A DNA stretch of 64,000 nt, taken from NCBI GenBank assembly GCA_030562195.1, contig CM060203.1, positions 7,206,208 through 7,270,207 on the forward strand, read 5' to 3'. Position 1 is the stretch's first letter. Every line of letters starts with the position of its first letter. The DNA comes from Nipponacmea schrenckii (taxonomy: Eukaryota > Mollusca > Gastropoda > Lottiidae). Positions 38,931 through 51,900 of this stretch are shown in pieces. Below the pieces are notes generated by a model, which was not told the DNA's origin, ran no database searches, and saw only the letters and a list, made by a program, of their open reading frames with translations. A program made the position numbers and the translations under genes.

Positions 38931-40280
38931 GACGGATTTTGAATGGTCAAGGAGTCGTGAATATAGTTAAAAAAAAATTTTTTTTCTAAATTAGCATTAT
39001 CCTTTTCACTATTTAGACACATTGATAACAAATCATACAGCATTTCAGAAATATGAGATCAGTGTGCCACGATCATTTGGGTTTATAAATACACATGAGT
39101 TGATCGATACGGAGAGAGAATTCCTCCCAAGAGCTTCAACCACTGAGCCTTGATCCTCTGAAATTCAACTGGGACATAAATCAGTCCCTTCATTTCTTAC
39201 TTATATGATAAGCATCCAGTTTGAATTCTTACCAGATCTTTAAGGATATTGTAAAGAAGTTTTCTTCACTCTTTATGTGTATCGATTTGCTCTATTCCAA
39301 ATCTCACTCAGATGTCTGTGATTCTTGCAATTCCTCTTAAAACTAAACCTAATGGTTTAGCTATAGCAACTAAAATTACTTTCTATCATATGTTTTTCAT
39401 ATATATATATGACTTAATAATAAAATGGTGCAAATAGCACTCATAAATGGCCCTGATGCTCATAAAAAGCCAGAAAATTTACCTGCTAATTGAAGCATGT
39501 ACATAGTTCTAGATTCATAATTAGATTGTTAGAATTAAACATAATTTACATTAAACAAATTTGGTCTTTGTTGGTTCACTTTCACCAAAAATGAAATAAA
39601 CTGAATGGAATTTAACAGTCTGCACCTAAAGGGCTAATGATGATGGGCAACGCCCTGCATTCACCTACTCTTTCTCGATTTCCACCTGTCTAGGGATGCC
39701 CTCAGAGACCCTATACCAGTTCCCGCTGTTGAATAGTTATTTAACTTAGCCACCTTCACTTCTCAAAGAAACAATGAAAAAACACAGAAAGTCACTTTCA
39801 TATCTGTTAGTGTCTGAAAACACTTGATCAATCATGCCAAAAAAATTATTAAATATTCTAGCTATGTTTTGCTGTATGGAAGATATTTGTAAAGTATAGT
39901 TGAATATTCTTATTGATTCATAATTCATAGCTGTCAAGTTTTATCTTTCCTGGTGTGAAGAAAAACTTTAACAACAATAATTGACCATATCAAAAATACA
40001 GTAAACAGTCACCTTATTCTTGAAAACTTAACCAAGATGAATAAAGATTTTATGAAATGCAGATAATAAAACTACAGTATATTCAAAATAAAAAAACACT
40101 GGAACACTTGAATCATTAAAAGGTAAGTTTTCAAGAAAAATGGCCCCTGATTTGAAAATTAATATAAATGGAATATGGATAAAAGGGAAGTTTTTATAGT
40201 CCCTGATGCAGATTTTGAATCAGAAAAATGCGTCATACTTGATTAAAATCTCTTCAGTTTGAATAAAGAAATATTTTATG
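38931..40280. other. Intergenic region between converging genes
   Basis: AT-rich sequence with no supported gene. On the minus strand an AATAAA at 40286-40281 is a likely polyadenylation signal for the BLOC1S1 gene, about 215 bp past its stop. Confidence 0.5.
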
Positions 40281-40499
40281 TTTATTAAAGCAGTTAAAAA
40301 TTTTTACAATTTTATTCTTTAACAATACATTGAATAAAAGATTAAAACAAGATATATTCTTACTTAGAGCTATAATACGAAACAAAGAACATTAATATAC
40401 ACAAAGCTAGAACGGGCAATAAATCACTAGAGGTGGGGTTTATCAAGAACCATTATACATGTATTGTCATATTATCAAGATATCTTCTCAACCAGTTCA

Positions 40500-42402
40500 T
40501 CAGCTGAAATTATAAACAGAATTATTGTAATCTGCTCCTAGTCAATTTACAATGACAACCTATTACAAACTTTATCTTATGCCTTGACTGCAATAACCAC
40601 ATGTCTTGCATCACAGAAGTTTTTTAATGCAAGATTCAAATATTAGGTTGGATTTTATGTCGGCAAATACAGTGTCCTTTACAGAAAGAAAGAAAGTAAA
40701 CAATAATAAGCTATTATCACTTTTGATTTCAAAGAGTTAAGGCATCTTTAACATGCACAGTTTGTAGCATAATCAAGTTAACATAGACAAGGGAAATTGA
40801 AGTTGAGATTAGAGCTTACCTAGTTTTACGGTAGGCATATTCTAGAGCACTAGAAATAGTTCTCATGTCTGTTTCAATACTTCGAGCCCAGTTTTCTACA
40901 TCACCAATTTCCTGTTTTAAAATAATTTTTCTCATCATTATCAGCTCAGAAAAAAATCTTGTTGAATTCCCAATACCATTCAAAACGTATACATAAACAG
41001 TCTATTTTATTTCATATGTAATTCAACAAAAGATGTTTCAGTCTGGGTATTAAATCAAGAATTCAGCTAAATAAAACTAAATTCAGAGTTAATTTTACAG
41101 CCTAATGCTAAAATAAATCTTCAAGCTATTAACTATATTTAACCCAGTATTAAAATCACAATAATTAAAGGGAGGTAAAGCCTGAAAAGTCAATTGTGGT
41201 CTCAAGCCATTAGAAACAAATATAAAAGAATTCAGATTCAGGTTATCTAACACCACAATATGTATAAATATTATTTATTAAATAACTAGGTAGAGACCCT
41301 TGAATTTAGTTACCTTTAAAGCTGTGTTGAAATCTTCTATAAGTTTCAGCCATTGGATAGTTTGTTTAGAGAACTGGCTGGCATTAGCTTGGAGTATTTT
41401 GGTCTCTGTATCTAGTTTTTTCTGATTTACGTAAGCCTGAGCAACTCTGAAAAATTCATTTGATGCTGTCAACAGATATTTTGGAAATAGGATCCTCAAC
41501 AGGACAGATAGCCGTAAAAGGGTTTTCAGAGGAAATGATAAAGCCAACTTCTTGCTGTTGACAAAAGTTTAAATGTTTTAGGATTTAGTTGGAATTTAAT
41601 GTTGGAAATACAACTTTCAGATATACAATCCTGACAATAGCTGCTAGGTGCTTTCAAAAGCTGACAAATACACCTCACGTTAGGTGCTCACTAATATTGG
41701 CTATATAAATAATTGCAGGTTTCAATGGCTAGAAAATTGGTCTGCTGAATGATGGTTAGATTGTGATGGCGATTTATTTCAACGGCTTCTAATCCTTCAG
41801 AGCTGAGGATGTTACTTACCCAGAATTAAGATGATCCACTAAAACATGAGACAAAGCTGTAGAAGCAACTATTGCATCTTTCTTACGTTTTTCTGTAATA
41901 TAATTTTAACCTAAAGGGAAGAGTTTGTAATATTTGTGGGTTGATTTGGGTCTTATATATATGTTAGTACTAGAAAAGTAGGAAAAGCAAATATTTCATT
42001 CTATTTCTATATTAAGTCTTTTCTATATGGTGTTCCAACCTTCAAACAAGGATAATTTGCAACAAGCAAATAAAATTGAGAAAATTTCTATGGTGATCTA
42101 TGAGCACTGTGAGCAATGTTACTGATAAGTTTGCTAAGCTAAACACTTTTAACACAGGTACAATTGGTCAAAGTATTGTTAGTTAACCCGTCCCTAGAAG
42201 AGTAGGACCTAAAACGCCATTCATTAATTCAGTCATTAACCCGTCCCTCTTAATAGACATGAAGAATGGTACTAGGTTGTGGGCGTGGTTCTGTCAAAAG
42301 ATATTCTAAAAATAAGCACAAACATTATCAAAAGACGGCACCTTGAATTTCCTTCCTTGCCGTTTGACGCATTTGATGTTGTTTGACTAAGTTGGATAAC
42401 AT
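40500..42402 (-). CDS. BLOC1S1: BLOC1S1, subunit of BLOC-1 and BORC
   Basis: Five coding exons on the minus strand: 42402-42342, 41892-41820, 41446-41314, 40911-40820, 40503-40500, total 120 aa. The last exon contributes only one base of a Ser codon plus the TGA stop. The protein starts [17 protein letters not shown] and contains [38 protein letters not shown] and [19 protein letters not shown], which match BLOC1S1 (GCN5L1) closely across its whole length. It is mainly helical and coiled-coil. The family protein is shared by BLOC-1 (lysosome-related organelle biogenesis) and BORC (lysosome positioning), and has a reported mitochondrial acetylation role in mammals. All splice sites are GT...AG and phases agree. 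The C-terminus (YAYRKTS) is shorter than in human. Confidence 0.95.
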
Positions 42403-42958
42403 TCTGCGTTTGTTGATTTTGACTCACGCCTACTAATAGACAATCGTTAATGATCTAAACAATGGATCATTTCAATGTAATCATCATTTGACTCATCATT
42501 TGTTGTCATTTTTCTGTTGCCGGAAACCAAAGCTTGATTAACCAGAATTCTCAATCTTCAGTTTTTAATGCTTTGACAATCGAGGCTAGACAGGTGCCCG
42601 TTGAAATCTCGTCTTTTCTCGTATTCGCGCATCTGCGAAATTTACCGATGCAAATATTCAAGTGCTTCAATGTTGTAAATTATTAGGCTTTTTCTTCCGC
42701 TCAAAAAAAAAGTTTTATTACTTTTGTCCATTCACTTTCTCTTTGGACAAAAATAATGTATTTTTAACAAAAAACTTTGAAAATCAATAATTTGGCTTTG
42801 CCATAAGAACTTTTAGTCGATATTTTTCATCAAAAGGTAAAAATTATCAAATGTTGATAAGGTGATAGAGCGGAAGAACGACCATTGAAGGTTGACGATA
42901 AACTACTTAAAATACCGATTGGTTTCTTATTATCTCGTACAAGTTAATCCCATTCGGC
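42403..42958. promoter_or_regulatory. Head-to-head promoter region of BLOC1S1 and the integrin gene
   Basis: Only 556 bp separate the two divergent start codons, so both 5' UTRs and core promoters lie here and may share elements. No TATA box stands out at a convincing position. Confidence 0.55.
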
Positions 42959-45900
42959 ATGGCGGTCGAAGCGACGAGAGGCATTCTATGTCTCTTAATT
43001 TTTACACAAACACTTATATGTTATGGATTTAACTTGGATGCTAGGTTTTCTGTGATTAAAAAAGGAGATAGCAGTGCATATTTCGGATATTCTGTAGCAG
43101 TACATCAAATTGTGAATGAAAATACAAACCAAATCATTGACAATGTGTAAGTTATTTTTGTTATCCTGAAAACATTGTATTCATTCCTTTTCAAATTATT
43201 TTCATTATAACGTATCTGTATTATTTTGTTTAATTGTGTGATTTATACCCAGATTGTGTGTCCGAGGAGTTTTCTGTTTTGTCTTGCAATAGTCCTAAAG
43301 GTATACTGTTATTCAGTCAGTAAAGATATATATATTTGAAAATACATACAGCTGATAAGTGGAATGCATACAGTCAGTAGACTAGGCCTAGGCCAAACAA
43401 ATCAATACACATAGTTAAGAAATAGACACAGACTTTAAGGACTAAATACCTAGTAATATGAAAAGAATAACGGCAAAAATTGTAAGATAAGCTTTGTCAA
43501 TTTGATATAAATATTCTTAAGAGGTTTTCTCAACTTGTATGTAGGCCTATCATCATGGGTGACTGGGGATGCAGTGGTTTCCTCCTTTTTACAGTTCCAC
43601 CCACAGTGGTTTCCCCCCTTTTCAAGTTCCACCCTAGTGAGTCCCCCCCCCCCCCATTGGTTTCCTCCCTCAAATATATATATAGATATATTATGCTTTA
43701 TTAACAAGGATAATTTGAATTAAATCACATTTTATTTTCATTAATATTAACAATAACAATACAATGATACCAGTACATTGAATGTCCTTCCTACTTTCAA
43801 TAAGGATATATATGTTTCCTGTAGGTCAACAGCTTGAACTTTTCTCCATAAACACTGCACCCAGTGAAAAACACACCCTTTCAGTAAAGTATAGGAATAG
43901 TTCCCTCAGGGCAGCCCAACATCCAGCTTCAAAATCCAGCATACCAAATTGAACATTAACTTCCACATACAGTGACTGTATATTATGATGCTTTTATTTG
44001 CATCATGCCAGTTTTGATGTCTGTGGTTCCTGGAGTTACAGAAAACCATGCCATTTTTTAAATGAGCCAAAACCTAGCTGTCCTTTTAAAAAATGCATAA
44101 CCAGGTACATGTACACTGAATTGCTTAAAAAAAACAAAGACAAGATATCCCTTTTGATTTGAATACGCTACCTGAATAGAAATTAATCTCACCTATTCAC
44201 AATAAAAACAAGATGTCATTGTGGAATTTTAATGGTATTTTACAAATGAACATTGACATTTTCATTTTTCATTCTTAAACCTTTTGACCTTTCCTTAGTT
44301 GACATTCCCCTCTCAATCAGCTGTTACCCAGACCCTAGTTCATGCACCCCTCAGGCCTGGCTAAATATCAACATCATATGATACTCATTCTTTCTCTGTA
44401 TGAATTAATTTCAAGATGTCTTTAATTTTTATTTGGTGTGGACTAAATTGGTTAAAGACTATAATACACATTACTGTGTTTAAATTAATGAAATAATCTA
44501 TAAAGTATATATGTAAAGTAGGCCTACTATTTAGACATGATTCTCAACTGTTCTGATTAGGATTGCTTATAAACTTACACAAGCTGGAAGACACACAGTT
44601 AAGGGTCAGTTAGACCATAACAGGATCTTTAACCAATGAGTGTAATAGATCTTGTAGAAACTAAAGTTTGAGTTCACAAGGTCCCTGCTATTTGGTATTC
44701 TGGGAGTACTTAAAATAGGTGATAAGATTAAAGGGAAGATAATTAGCTTAATTAATCTGTAATTAACAAGTCTTAGTGATAATATTGATAAAAAGCCAAC
44801 CAAACACTCTGATAATGTTTATAACATACTCTGAATTCTGTGGTATTTTGACACTTGTTTAGGGTGTTATAAGAGATAATCTCTTATAGAAGCACTGGCC
44901 TAGGTCACAAGTAGAGACTACATCACACATCAGTTTGATAAGAAATTGTCTTCTTCTGGAGAGATTTACACAATTGATTAATTTTCAAAGAGAATTTTTT
45001 CAAAGCGATTACTTCAGGGAGGTAAAGGAAGGGGGTCTAATCTACCACGTACAAGGATATTACTGAGATTTTTATTCCTTTTGTAAGCAGTCACTAAACG
45101 TTTGGTATATATGTTAGGGAATTCATCCTGGAGTTCTTTATAAAACCGTTTCACAATCACCGCCGCACACTTGTCTTAGACTTTTAGACCTGTTGGGTGT
45201 TTCCAAATCGACTATTGTCTCATCTTATTTTCAGACATGTTTTGGAGAAAAAACTATTCATGAGCTCTTCCAGTACTTTAGATGGCTAGGAATTTTAAAA
45301 CTTTGAGTGTGAGTTTGTTAAGTAGGGTGTACAGTTCCTAAATTAGTATTAGGATAAAATTAAGTTCACGGAACATGAGCCATGAATAAACAAGGAATCT
45401 AAATTGGAACTAGGAGGGTTATACAATGTTTTGAAATGGATTATTTATACTGTAATTCTGTATTTAATGATGAAATCTTTTTCATTATATCTGTAAATCT
45501 TAATCAATTAGCACCACTTTACCCTGTCAACAGCCTCCAGCATAATGGCAGAGTGGGGATTCCATGTCATTAGAAACTGTCAATGTCTTATAAGCACTCC
45601 TCTTATATTTGATACCGGTATCGTAATAAGATGACAAGTGTTTCCATAGAATAAGAGATTTGAGTGAAAAATGAAGTGTTCAGTTTACCCTTGTATTTAG
45701 GGACTCTAAAAGAGTGGGACACAGTGAGGAGATCTTAAGGATTAACTGCATGAAAATTGTAACTGAATGAAATGGGGCTTTAGAAGTATATGATATAGTG
45801 AATATATACCCCTTTGTCAGATACAGAATAATTTTACTGTTCACTGAACCAAAACAAATTTTATTTTTTATAGTCATACCCATCATCAGCTTGTTTTTTA

Positions 45901-48900
45901 AACACTTTTCACATTTTTCTCCCTTAACTTTGACATTAACTGACAAATTTATGGTCACATTTAGCAATAGTTTGTTTTCATTTGGAGGAACTATTTGTTG
46001 ATATAATTTATAGAGATAAAGTATTTGACAGCCTGAAATATGCTGGTTTAGAAAGTACAGTATTAAGACTCCTAGAATTACATAGATTGCTGCAAGTACA
46101 AGAGATTGTAAAGAGTTTGGTTTTCTTTTGTATCAGAGGGACAAGTAAGCATTGATTTGCATCATTCCAAAATTTTGTCTGTAGATCCTGCACTTCCACT
46201 TAAAGATGCATTCTCTTGTTGTTTAGGGTCAAATCAAGCTTACTAGTAGATTAATTGGTGTTTCTAATGAATATTCCATGTATTCAAACCGTATATGGGT
46301 GTGTATAAAAGCTTGGGTAATTCAAAGAAATTATTCCACTTTGATATGTTTTTTTAGACTCCATTTTCGTTCATGTGACTATTTACTGGGTAATCAAAGA
46401 AAAATTCTAAGATTTACATGACTTATCTGGCTTTGTAATTTAATGGACTCAAACTAGGTTTCGGGTCTGTTTTTTTCTATACGTAAGAACAAACGACACT
46501 ATAGTTTTTGACGTGGGTCCATCTTATAGACATACCATGAAAACTGTGATGAACGTGAATGTGGAATGGTTTTGTTGGGTGTGGTTTGTTTAATTTAAGA
46601 TTTATAAAATGATCATATTACAATGTTATTTTAGTAATTCTATATCAGTTATATATCAGATAAGGCTTCATATGTGCTCAAAGAGCTTAATTTTGCTAAC
46701 TGTGTAAAGAGCAGAAAAGTGGCTGTACAATCATAGCTAATGCCATGTTCACAAAGTCAACCTTTTATGAACTACCTTGACTTCAGCATTATGAGTAGAT
46801 TGTTCACCAGCAAAAAGGACCACAGCCAATGCTTTACAGACTTTTTATCGAGGACCCTGATTGGCTGTATTTGCTAAGTAAAATTAAAACCATAACACTG
46901 CATTATGAACTTACATGATACAAGAAAGGTGGCTATTACAGTCAAGGTAGCTATTACCGTCAAGGTATAAGACAAAGTTTGTAATAATTCATGGAATTGT
47001 TGAGTTCTAAATGCAAATATTTTTCTGTGAAAAACTGTAAATATCCTACATATCTATAAATAATGGGCTAATGAAGACAGTTATTCCATGCAGTTAAGGA
47101 AATTATGCATTGATATAATTTGTTGTCTGTTTCAACTGTTAAGCAAGCTAAACTTCATTTTCACTTCATCAATCAGGTATTCGAATGATGGACTGTGCAT
47201 GAAATGGGCTTTTTCTTCTTTCTTTTGGACTGCCAAATGGTTTAGGATAGAAAATTTGAATAAGAGTATCAAATCCCATTTTCAAGATGTCCTGATGAGG
47301 GTTTTATATCCAAAACATCTGTTTACAGGACGAGATGGTATCTTGTCTTGTTATATTTTATGTACATGTAGTTGGATGGGAGTCTGCGATTCAATTTGTG
47401 ACTTGCATCAATAAAAACAGTAGGAGAGGATGTAAATTAGAACTAGCCAATCTCATCTGGTTGTAGAATATTATTAATACCAGGATGAAATATGAACTAA
47501 TGGAATATAGTATTACTGATGATATCTCTAGTAAAAATCAATGATTGTTGTATAATGTTCTAACAGAAATATATTGCACCAAAGTTATCTTTTTATTGTT
47601 GGAACCAGATGGTTCTTAGTCTTTCACACTCAGGCTTATTTGGTATGAGATAAAATTCAAATGTAAATTACTTAATCTGCAATTTCTGTGGACATTTTTA
47701 GTTACTTTGAATTCAGAAATCTTGTGATTGGATATCATACAGGGTATAAAATTTCCTGCTTTATCCAGTGTTGACCTTTAACCTGCAGTAAGAGTGTTGA
47801 CCTTTGACCAATAGTAAGAGTGTTTAAGGACCTATATTGTATTGTAGTATAATAAAAATACTATTAATGTCCACTGAATCGTGTTTAACAAGATTTTACA
47901 TGGTCTAAGAATTTACTGTATCAATATTACTAGTCTAAGGTTTGACTAAATTAAAAGATAGAATGAAATGAAGACAACAATTTTTTACAAGGATAATAAT
48001 TTATGTAGGGATTCTTTCTTAATTAGAGGTTATTAACATGACATCATTTGTATGGCTATGTAAAACAAAATAGAGGTTTTGGGTTCTTATCTTGGTCAGC
48101 ATGTAAAATATGTAATGTTATTTGGGATCTAATGGGAAAGATTAATGCTAAGAATTTTGGAAAAAAATACAAAAATACTTTGTATATTTTTTTCTTTCAA
48201 ACTATTAAAGCAATAACAATTGCCTAAATCATTGACAAAAAGTAGTCGTCTAATTCAAAACCTTGGCCAAAATGCTTTACAAATATATTTTTTCTACCCT
48301 GTAAATGACACCAGAAGAGCAAAATAATCCAGAATGTAATAAATGTGATAAAGAATGTAATTGTTAAAAATAAAGGTATCATATTATAAGTGTAGGATGG
48401 TTTAGATGACCTGTTTACTAGGATAGGTTCATGTTAACACTTATAGTACAATACACTTACAAACTGTACACTTTGAATAGTACTTATTTGAAGGGATATA
48501 GCCATCTAAAGTGGATTTTTTTAGACAATATTTTGTTCATTTAACAAATGAATTTTGGAGACATTTTCTATGTCACCTTTTTTTTAGTCCAAGCTGACTT
48601 TTCTTAACATAGTTCAAAAATGTCTGACTTATAAACAGACACCCTTGAAGCACACCTTAAAATCTTAAACTCTGAAGCAGGTCAAATCTAACCTATCTAT
48701 ATTAGTTAACATTCATTCATTCTTTCAAAGTCATTTCTTATTCATTTTCACTGACATGATTCAACCATTCACAGTTATACCTGTCCCTAATCAGATATCC
48801 AAACTAACTCAAAACATTTTGATCATTTTACATTCATTCATTCATGTCTGATGTGTCTCTTTTTTTTTTAGGTCAAAAAGATCTCAACAAACTAGGTCAA

Positions 48901-51900
48901 ATCTCCCCACTGTTCTGTATAATTTACAACTGTTCATTCCTTTTAAACCTGAGCCCCACTTGACTTTTTTCACCTGACAAAAGACTAAGCAACTAAGACT
49001 ATTTAGAATCACAAAAGTTGAATATTGTGAGAAGAACACAGCCTTCTTTCTCTGTCACATTATTGCAGTTTATGATATTTCTTTTAATACTTTGCTAAAT
49101 AAGGGAGCTCTAAACAGACATGACTGGTAAAAAAGGCACCACCCCAGGGCTGTTGATTTGGCCCTATATGCCGACCCTAGTCAATCCTCTAGCACTATTT
49201 TACAGTGATCTGGACTGGAAAAAGTCAAATCATTGACATATGAAATGCCTTATCAGTACTCTAGCTGTTTTAGATTATATCTTGTGTACATGACTGGAAA
49301 ATAATGTCTTGTTGATATTAGTTATCCATGTTCATAGTTGATATCACTGTCTTCTCTGTTCATTGTTGATATCAATGTCTTCTCTGTTCATTGTTGATAT
49401 CAATGCCATCCCTGTTCATAGTTGATATCACTGTCATTTCCCCGTTCATAGTTGATATCACTGTCATCCCTGTTCATTGTTGATATCACTGTCATTTCCC
49501 CGTTCATTGTTGATATCACTGTCTTCCCTGTTCATTGTTGATATCTCTGTCTTCTCTGTTCATTGTTGATATTGCTGTCTTCCCTGTTCATTGTTGATAT
49601 CACTGTCTTCCCTGTTCATTGTTGATATTTCTGTCTTCTCTGTTCATTGTTGATATCACTGTCTTCTCTGTTCATAGTTGATATCACTGTCATCCCTGTT
49701 CATTGTTGATATTGCTGTCTTCCCTGTTCATTGTTGATATCACTGTCTTCTCTGTTCATAGTTGATATCACTGTCATTTCCCCGTTCATTGCTTTATATC
49801 ACTGTCTTCTCTGTTCATAGTTGATATCACTGTCATTTCCCCGTTCATTGTTAATATCACTGTCATTTACTGTTCATTGTTGATATCACTGTCATTTCCT
49901 GTTCATTGTTGATATTGCTGTCTTCCCTGTTCATTGTTGATATCACTGTCTTCTCTGTTCATTGTTGATATTGCTGTCTTCCCTGTTCATTGTTGATATC
50001 ACTGTCTTCTCTGTTCATTGTTGATATCACTGTCTTCCCTGTTCATTGTTGATATCTCTGTCTTCTCTGTTCATTGTTGATATTGCTGTCTTCCCTGTTC
50101 ATTGTTGATATCACTGTCTTCTCTGTTCATTGTTGATATCACTGTCTTCTCTGTTCATTGTTGATATCACTGTCTTCCCTGTTCATTGTTGATATTTCTG
50201 TCTTCTCTGTTCATTGTTGATATCACTGTCTTCTCTGTTCATAGTTGATATCACTGTCATCCCTGTTCATTGCTGATATCACTGTCTTCTCTGTTCATAG
50301 TTGATATCACTGTCATCCCTGTTCATTGTTAATATCACCGTCATCACTGTTCATTGTTGATATCACTGTCTTCTCTGTTCATAGTTGATATCACTGTCTT
50401 CCCTGTTCATTGTTGATATCTGTCTTCTCTGTTCATTGTTGATATTGCTGTCTTCCCTGTTGATTGTTTGATATCACTGTCTTCTCTGTTCATAGTTGAT
50501 ATCACTGTCTTCTCTGTTCATAGTTGATATAACTGTCATCCCTGTTCATTGTTGATATCATTGTTTTCCCTGTTCATTATTGATTTTCTGTCTTCTCTGT
50601 TCATAGTTGATATAACTGTCATCCCTGTTCATTGTTGATATCACTGTCTTCTCTGCTCATAGTTGATATCACTGTCTTCTCTGTTCATTGTTAATATTGC
50701 TGTCTTCCCTGTTCATTGTTGATATCACTGTCTTCTCTGTTCATAGTTGATATCACTGTCTTCTCTGTTCATTGTTGATATTGCTGTCTTCTATGTTCAT
50801 TGTTGATATCACTGTCTTACCTGTTCATTGTTGATATCACTGTCTTCTCTGTTCATTTTTGATATCACTGTCTTCTCTGTTCATAGTTAATATCACTGTC
50901 ATCCCTGTTCATTGTTGATATTAATGTCATCCCTATTCATAGTTGATATCACTGTCTTTGATGTTAAATTTGATGGCACTGATCAGTTGATGGCTGATCA
51001 TATTTTTAGCACTATTTTAGATCTTGAATTATTATATGTGACAAATGGTAGGCCCTAAATGAAGGCAAAACAACAAATACATATATAGCAAACTCTTCAA
51101 TGATAAGAAACAAATGGGTTTTCTCTATGACTGATAGAATGGATCTATTTTCAGTAATGATAAATCTGGCGCCATACTCCCAGAGCAATTGTTTGTCTAA
51201 TAATTTGAAGGGTTATAATTGGACCACTATTAGTTACTAAACCTACAGATAAATTTCAGCCAGACAAATTACTAGATTGACTGACAAGCGTCTAATTTGT
51301 ATAGTCAATTACTGTAATGTACACATAATCATTGTCAATAAATCAAATTTTACTGATTATTTTTATGTTAATCGAATAATCAACATAAAACAACATGACT
51401 TAGTTTGACTCTGTATTGATATTATTTTTTTTTAAAATTTACAATTATTAACTAACATAAAAAAAATAATTATATACTAAATTTTTGTCCTCAAGGTATA
51501 TTTCAGTAGTAGCAGAGACAAGAAGGTGTAAAATTCCAATTCATATGATCATCTTTATATTTTCAGGTTATTGGTTGGAGCACCTAAAGCTGATGTTCCA
51601 GAAATTAAAGTGAAACGTGGTGGTGCTATTTTTAGATGTCCTTCTGATACAACTTTTGAAGATGACTGTATTAGGTTGTCTGATGACCCTTTCAGTAAGT
51701 CAATTCTAACTTTATAGATTCTTGATTCTTTCTACCAGCAGGTTTTTGACAATCTCTGTGTCGTCTTAATTAATCACCCACACCCAATTATAATTGAGTT
51801 GAATGTAGTAATGGCCAAACCTTAAAGGGATAATAAGCTTTGTAAATTTGTGATAGGCTTGAATGAAATGGAAATATTGTAAAGGTTTTTTTTGTTGTTT

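Larger units (their letters stand above)
43147..51566 (+). other. Integrin intron 1 (8.4 kb)
   Basis: This intron separates the signal-peptide exon from the rest of the integrin. No nested gene is supported. It contains a short C-rich repeat (43570-43675) and a large 28-bp minisatellite (49311-50960). Long first introns often carry enhancers, but I can name no element here. Confidence 0.6.

Noticed and set aside
43450..43707. Gly-rich minus-strand frame and its plus-strand Pro-rich partner
   Set aside because: Both arise from the C-rich tandem repeat at 43570-43675.
47088..47414. 108-codon frame in integrin intron 1
   Set aside because: Has no homology I can recognise and no linked exons; chance frame in a long intron.
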